From Paracentrotus lividus (lineage: Eukaryota > Echinodermata > Echinoidea > Camarodonta > Echinidae), in NCBI GenBank assembly GCA_940671915.1, contig CALNVZ010000174.1:679844-743843 (forward strand): a stretch of 64,000 nucleotides of DNA. The letters run 5' to 3'. Shown piece by piece: positions 57,510 through 64,000 of the stretch. A program made the translations under genes and the position numbers. Every line of letters starts with the position of its first letter. Position 1 is the stretch's first letter. The notes under the pieces were generated by a model. The model searched no databases and had not been told where the DNA came from. It saw nothing but the letters and a program-made list of their open reading frames with translations.

Positions 57510-60078
57510 TAAATCTATTAATCACTTACTCAATCAAAGCACACAATCATTTCAAAACGTAGTCAAAGACATCCAATCAATGATCATTCTTTTGATCACA
57601 TGCTCATAGTAGCAAACAGTTGTTAAAGGGAAAGTTCCCCATGGAGTTTCAAATGGTTAAAATGCAGAAAATAAAAGAAAATTAGTGAATGTTTATCCAC
57701 CAAAGAATAAACAATATTCTTACAATGCTCTTCCATACGTGTGTTGTGTAAGTAAATTCCATAAACTTGTCCTTTTTCAAGCTTCTTGATAGAGGGATTC
57801 ATAGAGGCGAGTATATGGACAGAGTTTTGATGATATATCAACAGCATACATGTAAGTGAAATAAATAATATTTTCTAAAGAAAATTATAATATGTGGAAT
57901 TTATATTACACAACAAATAGGAGAGCAGCTCGCACATGACATCACAGAATCAAAACTGTAAACATTTATATATTTTGGGGTCAATTTTCTTCAAACCCTC
58001 ACTCATAATTTTCTTCAATTTTTCTACATTTTATAAAACAAATTTAATTCCAGGATGCATGGTATCAAACTCTCTGGGTTTATTGGTTACATTTACTCTG
58101 GGTCAGGAAATTAGAAAAAAGACATTTTCAAAATTTCATAAAGAATGAAAACAAAGACAAACAAATAAACATGTATGTGGGGGTACAGCAGAATCTATTC
58201 TCTTAAATATTTATTATTAATGTGTGATATACAGGTATAACTTTTAACTTGTTTCATTGATCTAAGTTTATGACCGATTCCCATTTCTTGTGATTGGAAT
58301 ATTCTCCACACACACAGATGAACTTTTATTGCTGATCTTATCATTGGCTCTAACAAGGGACGTCATCTGCCAAATAATAGCGGCTGTTATCTCCAAACAA
58401 TTGGATCAATAAATCTTTTGTCAGAGCTCACACTGGATCAGCCATGTAGATTGTATATCTAGGAAAATTGCAGTCTGCACCCCCTCCCCCACCCTCCTTT
58501 TTTCAACAAAATTTCTGTATGCTCCCCCCTATTAGATCCAGGATCCAGCGCTGACAAATATGTAGGTTGTATTTCAAAAAAGAAGTTTAGTGCTTTCACA
58601 AGCAATGTACAAAGTAATATAGACATAAGTATACAGTCCACTCCCATTATAAGAGGTGCTCAGGAGACAGCCAATAGACACATGTTTGTGTTCAGTATAT
58701 TGGGGGTAGATTGTAAATTACTGGCAAGGATACTATAGTTGATCACTTCCTCAATTTTTAGTCACCCAAAATGATATTCATGTGATAATTAAAAACATAC
58801 TTTATTATCATTCCCATATACTGTTAATACAGGGGTACAAGAACATTCCATATGACAAAAAGCACTCAATAATCCCCATAACATAAAACAGGTAAATTCT
58901 AAATTTGCTCAGTAACAATCATCAGTTTTGAAGTCAACAAGGTGCAATCTAGAAAGTGGCTTAATCCCTATCTGTGCTCTTACATAGCACTTCATACTGG
59001 CAATAAATCCTTTTCATTAAAATTTATGGGCATGGAGACAGATATAGTAGGCTTTCTGCATGAATAAAACAAATGTTTACTTAATCACTTTCATATTCAA
59101 ATAATAAACATGAACACATAGGCCTACTGTGTTCATCTTAATTTTCAATTGATAATATTTTCAATGTAAATACCAAAATGAGACAAATGTGTTTCTTTAG
59201 AATGCACTTAAAAATAAAATGAGATTAATATAGTGCAGAGACCTTCTGCAATATCAAATGTAACTAAAATGCACAGAAACTGTTTAAACATTAATAGAGG
59301 AATGTATTCTGTCATTACTGGCAAGTGTAAATTGCACATAAAATGCGATCTTGTGGTATGCCGCAAACTATGGGACACCTCCTTCAATGTCCAAATAGGG
59401 CACATTGCAACCAGGATGATATGATGGCTGCAAATGAGAGGGCAGTACTATGTGCAAAGTCATGGCCAAATATATAATTTTGTTTGTGTTATATAACATG
59501 TACATATATTCATATTATACTTAATGTTGTAAATGGTGGACACAAAAGAAGAAGACTGGCACTGTGCAAAGTGAATTGATATTGAGCACTCAGCACATAC
59601 ATGTACATGTACATTTGAACATGTGCAGTAGATATTAATAATAAAAATAATATTTTATATAGCGCTTTTATAAATATTTGTTCAAAGTGCTTTATTAAGT
59701 ATTCTTTTCTACATTTGAGATATACATGTACTTTGTATATATAGTTCAACAAAGTGAGAGTTAAGTTGTGAACTACCGCATACGTAATTCAAACAAAATG
59801 CTTTTAAATGAGAAAAGCACATTGCAGACAAGGCCACAACAAGCCTTTTAAGTTTAAAAGTTTCCTTATTTTGAAATTTGTCTAATATAATATGCAATCA
59901 CGACATTAAGCTATTTAACCCTTAGGACATTACACATATTTCATAAGCTCATTTGATTAGTCTGTACTATATACATGTACTTTATTTATCAAAAATCAGA
60001 CATTTTTACATTCAATAATATTTTTATTGCCAATTTGTATGGCAGAACACATGTTTAACATACATGTACATGTACATG
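57510..60078. other. Presumed 5' region of the HPS6-like gene and intergenic DNA
   Basis: The HPS6-like promoter should lie here, but no core promoter element can be called by eye. 57,624-57,650 (TTAAAGGGAAAGTTCCCC) is the end of a common echinoderm-type MITE, with CATGACATCAC near 57,937 probably belonging to the same repeat. A retroposon 3' end (TATAGCGCTTTTATAAATA, about 59,655) is also present. Short open frames have no recognisable motifs. Confidence 0.4.
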
Positions 60079-60508
60079 CAGTGTTTCCACTCTTCGCGAA
60101 ATTCAGGAAACTTTGGGAAATTTTGGCATTTTCAAGGAAATTTTCAGGAAGTGAAATAATTCCAGGAAATTTCGGGAAATCTGAAAATAAAGATTACAGT
60201 ATCTGAATGTAACGAATTTGATTAGACCTGATATTTACAGGATTATTTGCCTCTTTTAAAAGTTCAAAATTGTTCAGCTCGCGCTTCGCGCTCGCATGAT
60301 TGATTTTGTTCCTATTTCAGGGGGTGTGCAGACAAAATAAGGTCTTAAAATTCCTTGATTTCTGATAACATGGGGCTACTGGGCATACTCCATGATCATC
60401 CGAAGTTTGTTTTAAAACAAATTGTAAGATTTCAGGAAATGCCACTGAATTTCGGGAAATTTTGGTTAAAATTTCGGGAATTTTTTTTCTAAGCAGTGGA
60501 AACACTGC
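60079..60508. mobile_element. hAT-like MITE, 430 bp
   Basis: CAGTGTTTCCACT at the left and its inverse AGTGGAAACACTG at the right, the CAG.G...CC form typical of hAT ends. The eight flanking bases are similar on both sides (TGTACATG and CATACATG), as for a hAT 8-bp duplication with drift. The interior repeats GGGAAATTTT/AAATTTCGGGAA words and includes a GCTCGCGCTTCGCGCTCGC landmark (60,277-60,296). Confidence 0.65.
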
Positions 60509-60637
60509 ATACATGTCAAAATAATTTTATGGTCTTTTAATTTCTCATGAAAGAGGTAGCACAATATTGGAAAACAATCTCCTTTTTTCTTTCTGTTTTT
60601 TTTTTTTTTTTTTTTTTGTTTTTGTTTTTTTGCAATG

Positions 60638-61692
60638 GGCCATGCGTTTTGAGTTGGGCCCTTAAAAAGGTGGAGTTGTGACATCTGCTCCTCAAATATG
60701 ATTTTGTTTATTGATTTACGTAAAAACTATACAAGCTATATAGCTGAATTTGGTCTTAAATTAAAGCTCTCATGTAGGGCAACAAAATACATGTTTTTAA
60801 AAATGTTAAAATTTTATCATTGTCTGTTAGTTAACAGTTAATTAACGAGAGGCAGGGGTGGAGGAGGAGCCGCGCAGGAGGAGCCGCGCAGCAAATATGG
60901 TACATGTGCTGTAAAACAGAGTTAAATCATGTGTAGAGATGGATTTTTTTTTTAAATTGAAATGCATTCACCCTTCTGAAATACTTGCAACATGTAATTT
61001 AGCTTGTTTATGATCCATAAAAGTATTTATAAACAGTCTAGTGTTGTACACTATTGTGACTGTACTATATGAATGACAATTTCTTTACAGCTAAAGGGCT
61101 CTTATATAGGACATTATGGTTAATAATGTTTACCAAGATAAAGGGATTTTCACATGTCTGTACTGCTTTGCTACTTCTATCTGCCTTCCCAACTTATATA
61201 CATGTAGGATCCTTTATTACATGTCTTGTATCTTAAACAGCGAATTAAAATACTTAGAACACGACAACAAGGTACATTTTCTTAAAAAATTGAAATATCC
61301 GAAGTCATCTTTCCAGCCTGGAGCAAAATGCCGTAAACTCTCTCACGGTATACAGAGTTATACATGTTTGGAAAGCTATAAATGTGACGAGTTCAAATCT
61401 GCAGTAAATAATGTTGTAGGGTAAGCAGTATTTTTTTTGCAATTTTTTTCCAAAGCCATATTTTTTCATGAATTTTTCAGGCTTTAAGATTCATAAGCTT
61501 TCAAGGGCACCACCTATGTTAGTTTTAAGCGCATTTCTAAACTCCTCAGATATTCAGCTTCCAGAAAATGTATACTTTTGTAGGGAAAATTTGAATTTTT
61601 AAAAAGTTACAGCCACTTTCATGGAAATGCGCACGATTAGTACAAATTTTTAGTGTGTCACACAACATGGGCCCAACTTAAAACGCATGGCC
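60638..61692. mobile_element. TIR element with GGCCATGCGTTT ends, copy B (intergenic)
   Basis: This 1,055-bp element, in inverted orientation to 55,544-56,228. Ends GGCCATGCGTTTTGAGTTGG and the inverse of GGCCATGCGTTTTAAGTTGG; AATG flanks both sides. It shares the TGCGCGGCTCCTCC repeat (here as complement near 60,868-60,895). It carries ~370 bp more than copy A between about 61,000 and 61,500, including an open frame of 102 codons (61,116-61,424, +) with many Cys and Lys but no family I recognise. Confidence 0.7.
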
Positions 61693-61843
61693 AATGAGAT
61701 AATTCTCTTTTCAGTTAAACTTTACTTCCAAAGTAGTTGCTTATATTTAAGAGTCTGTGATGGATATAAGACTTGTTGTTTTAGATTGGCAAGCACTTCA
61801 CACAAAGAAAAAAATCATGACCCTCATGGGCTCAAAATCATTT

Positions 61844-61849
61844 TTTATT
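61844..61849 (-). promoter_or_regulatory. Probable MVK polyadenylation signal
   Basis: AATAAA on the minus strand, about 43 nt after the mevalonate kinase stop codon. The position is plausible for a short 3' UTR. Confidence 0.5.
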
Positions 61850-61891
61850 AATAGTCCCAATTACAGTTTCTCTGGCAAATCTTGTCTAACC

Positions 61892-63136
61892 TCAAGTTCC
61901 CTTTGTGAAAGATTCTGGTAGTAGTAGGCCATCATTAAGCAGTGTTTCCTTGCTCTGATGCATCATTACTCCATGAGCTCCTAGACTTGTTATCCAGGAT
62001 TCATAATTATGAAGGAAGAGATCAGCCTGCAGGGCCTTGATGGTGTCCATTGGAATGTCTGAAGGTAGAAGAGCAAATACACAACCACCTCCCCCAGCCC
62101 CTGTTAGCTTGGCATGTATATCATATGCTGCGGCTGAACGGCAAACATTGTTGATGGCTTGATGGGATACTCCAAGCACTTCCAGGAGCTGTTGATTGAT
62201 GTCCACCAAGTCTTCTACATTCTTGAAGGCAATGCCTGTTTCTTTGGAAGCCCCTGTCTTTAGGGCTTGCAGAGTACGCTTACACTCCTGTGATATCTCC
62301 TCTATGGAATCAAGGATGGGGCCGTATATCTTTGGGTATTTATCATGACGTCTCCTGACACCCGCCACAAGTTCTTTGGTGCTCCTCGGAACACGGGTGT
62401 TGACTAGCAAGATGGACAGCTCTGGCATATTCTCCAAAGGAGTAATGACCTGTTGCCTGTATTCAATAGCACCTCCATGAACACTTATCGAATTATCAAT
62501 TCCAGATGGATTCCCATGGATAACACGCTCCCCTTCAAAAGCCCAGATATTGATCAGCTCCATGTCTTCTTTGCGCCATTCCAGCTTACGGCCGGATGAA
62601 GATATTGGGCTAATTGCTTTGGCCCATGTTAGCAACCCTGCGGCAAGACAGACGGAATAAGCAGCAGATGATCCAAGCCCTGCTCCTGGAGGAAGGGCAG
62701 AGGAAACCAGTAAGTCTAGGATAGGTAGCTTCCCCTTCCCACCAGCAATACCAAGGAACAGATACAAGAAGGCCATCACAGCCAATCGCTTTGTAGTCTC
62801 TGAGTCGCCGTAACCAAGGTATAGTAGCAACCTCTGCATTATCTCCACACTAGGTTTGGGGGCCACCTTGACGTCAGTGTTGAGCAGGTCTGAGAACTTC
62901 TCCTGCAGGTCCTGAACATCCCAAGATCCCTCAAGGTCAATGTCCGGTAGATTGATGTGGAGTTTACCAGCATCCTTTTCCTTGAGACAGAGGTAGGACC
63001 TGAGGTTGAGACCTGCAGCAAGTGCTGTCTTCCCGAGTACAACCGCATGTTCACCATGAAGGATGATCTTACCCGGAGCAGAAATCAAAATATCTGAAGA
63101 CTTGGACGAAGTATCAGTGGCAACCTTGGAAGTCAT
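61892..63136 (-). CDS. MVK: Mevalonate kinase
   Basis: A complete 414-residue GHMP-family kinase (human ~396). It phosphorylates mevalonate to 5-phosphomevalonate with ATP in the isoprenoid/sterol pathway, in cytosol and peroxisomes. Motifs are in order: APGKIILHGEHAVVLG (20-35, with Lys23), the ATP-binding loop LPPGAGLGSSAAYSVC (148-163), FEGERVIHGNPSGIDN (200-215, with the metal-binding Glu203 and catalytic Asp214), and KLTGAGGGGC (343-352). The start is the only Met ahead of the first motif and leaves a ~15-residue Ser/Thr-rich lead absent from the human enzyme. The coding sequence has no intron, unlike the many-exon human gene. An acceptor-like CCTTACAG (63,161-63,168) 24 nt before the ATG suggests an intron in the 5' UTR. 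All key residues are intact, so it should be active. Confidence 0.96.
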   Translation of the reverse strand: MTSKVATDTSSKSSDILISAPGKIILHGEHAVVLGKTALAAGLNLRSYLCLKEKDAGKLHINLPDIDLEGSWDVQDLQEKFSDLLNTDVKVAPKPSVEIMQRLLLYLGYGDSETTKRLAVMAFLYLFLGIAGGKGKLPILDLLVSSALPPGAGLGSSAAYSVCLAAGLLTWAKAISPISSSGRKLEWRKEDMELINIWAFEGERVIHGNPSGIDNSISVHGGAIEYRQQVITPLENMPELSILLVNTRVPRSTKELVAGVRRRHDKYPKIYGPILDSIEEISQECKRTLQALKTGASKETGIAFKNVEDLVDINQQLLEVLGVSHQAINNVCRSAAAYDIHAKLTGAGGGGCVFALLPSDIPMDTIKALQADLFLHNYESWITSLGAHGVMMHQSKETLLNDGLLLPESFTKGT

Positions 63137-63160
63137 CTTGGATGATTTTTAAGTACACGT

Positions 63161-64000
63161 CTGTAAGGAATGCTGAGAAAAATGAAAACCAGAGAAAAGA
63201 AAACCTACCATCACTATTTTCTTTGGATATTGCAAATGGCTATCTCCTAGAGTAAAATGTCAATCAATACACAAGAGCAAATGATTCTTCTACTTTGTGA
63301 TCATTACCAAGAAGGTTTCACAATTTCTTCCAGAACAATGTTATTCTTAGGAATTCAAATATCTTTTCATCTGGTGCTCATTTTTCTAAGCATTCTGACA
63401 TATTTTGTATGTAGGCAAACAGCTTGTCTCTTGATGTCAATGTGGTGATGTACATGTGTACATATATAATTTAATACTTGTTTCAATGCAGAATGTCTAA
63501 TATTTTTATTTGCCTTACAAGTCTATTATAACTACAGTACTGCGTGCATAAATGTAGTATTTGCATTTATTCTTAATGGCCCATGTGACTTGTAGTTGGC
63601 TGAGTAAAAAAAAAATGTTACTTCATCTACCATTCTCCACGCATTAATATTAACCACAGCATGGTCATAAATTTATTTTTTCATAGTCAAAACCTTAATT
63701 GAAATGAACTGAAAATAAAATTGTTTGCAAATCAATGCAACAAGCCATTAATCTTCACCTTTTACACATATAAACTAGGTCCTAATAAAGCAGTACAGTG
63801 ATTATCAGAAAAAAGGTACTGTAATCCATTTTCGGAGGGGCCACATTCCTACATGTAGCTATGTAAGTTTGACCTCAATTTCAATACAATTAAAATACCA
63901 TTTTAGAATTCATGTTATTTCATTCTTCGATGATCATTAAAGATGATCATTAAAAGAAAAAAAAATACATGAACAATGTTTTTTCACGATTTAAAAATTT
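63161..64000. other. 5' flank or 5'-UTR intron of MVK
   Basis: If the acceptor at 63,161-63,168 is used, this is intron and the promoter lies further on, possibly beyond the window. No core promoter motif or further exon can be named. AT-rich with no repeat recognised. Confidence 0.4.

Noticed and set aside
57724..57874. An apparent HPS6-like exon on the minus strand (good acceptor, donor CATT|GTAAGAAT, NPSIKKLEKGQVYGIYL)
   Set aside because: It can be joined in phase only through an alternative acceptor at 56,452. It also lies within MITE-like sequence bounded by TTAAAGGGAAAGTTCCCC (57,624) and CATGACATCAC (57,937). The six-codon exon at 57,492-57,509 fits the HPS6 start better.

Overview
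The window looks like metazoan nuclear DNA, most probably from a marine deuterostome of echinoderm (sea-urchin) type. Genes are split by GT-AG introns and the two named genes are animal genes. The intergenic DNA is crowded with short foldback elements, tRNA-derived SINEs, non-LTR retrotransposon debris, microsatellites and poly-G/poly-A runs. The species is an inference from this style and was not established by a database match. There is one 25-N assembly gap (25,664-25,688).

Three protein-coding genes are supported. (1) 31,708-33,223 (+): the last two coding exons of a monocarboxylate-transporter-like (SLC16/MFS) protein. The exons for its first three membrane helices are not visible. (2) 41,459-57,509 (-): about 20 exons assembled here by splice site and phase into roughly 807 residues that resemble HPS6, the BLOC-2 subunit used to make lysosome-related organelles. 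(3) 61,892-63,136 (-): mevalonate kinase, a complete 414-residue coding sequence in one exon. The two minus-strand genes lie head-to-tail, with MVK upstream of HPS6. I see no functional link between the three genes beyond proximity.

The left half (1-31 kb) has no intact gene. 1-7 kb is unrecognised. 7.6-8.8 kb (-) is a badly decayed LINE reverse transcriptase whose palm motifs are still readable, and 11.3-12.1 kb (-) is a LINE ORF1 fragment cut by a foldback element with a 9-bp target duplication. A ~110-bp satellite built on TACCACA/TGTGGTA (12.2-20.4 kb) has been split by successive insertions. The largest of these includes a 3.8-kb terminal-inverted-repeat element whose interior holds expanded ~25-bp and ~0.5-0.7-kb tandem repeats. 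Next comes a 2 x 3.1-kb inverted duplication (20,665-23,808 and 25,689-28,821) whose inner edge sits on the gap. Its right arm lies largely inside a 3.7-kb mariner-like element with ~245-bp inverted ends.

The right half (31-64 kb) holds the genes. Their introns and spacers carry a 12-bp minisatellite, several long palindromes, a solo LTR, SINEs and at least ten MITE-like elements. The most interesting points are the exon structures of HPS6 (many exons, whereas the vertebrate gene is single-exon) and MVK (one coding exon, whereas the vertebrate gene has many), the large inverted duplication at the gap, and the internally expanded transposon. I found no operon, CRISPR array, functional tRNA/rRNA gene or wholly new gene system.
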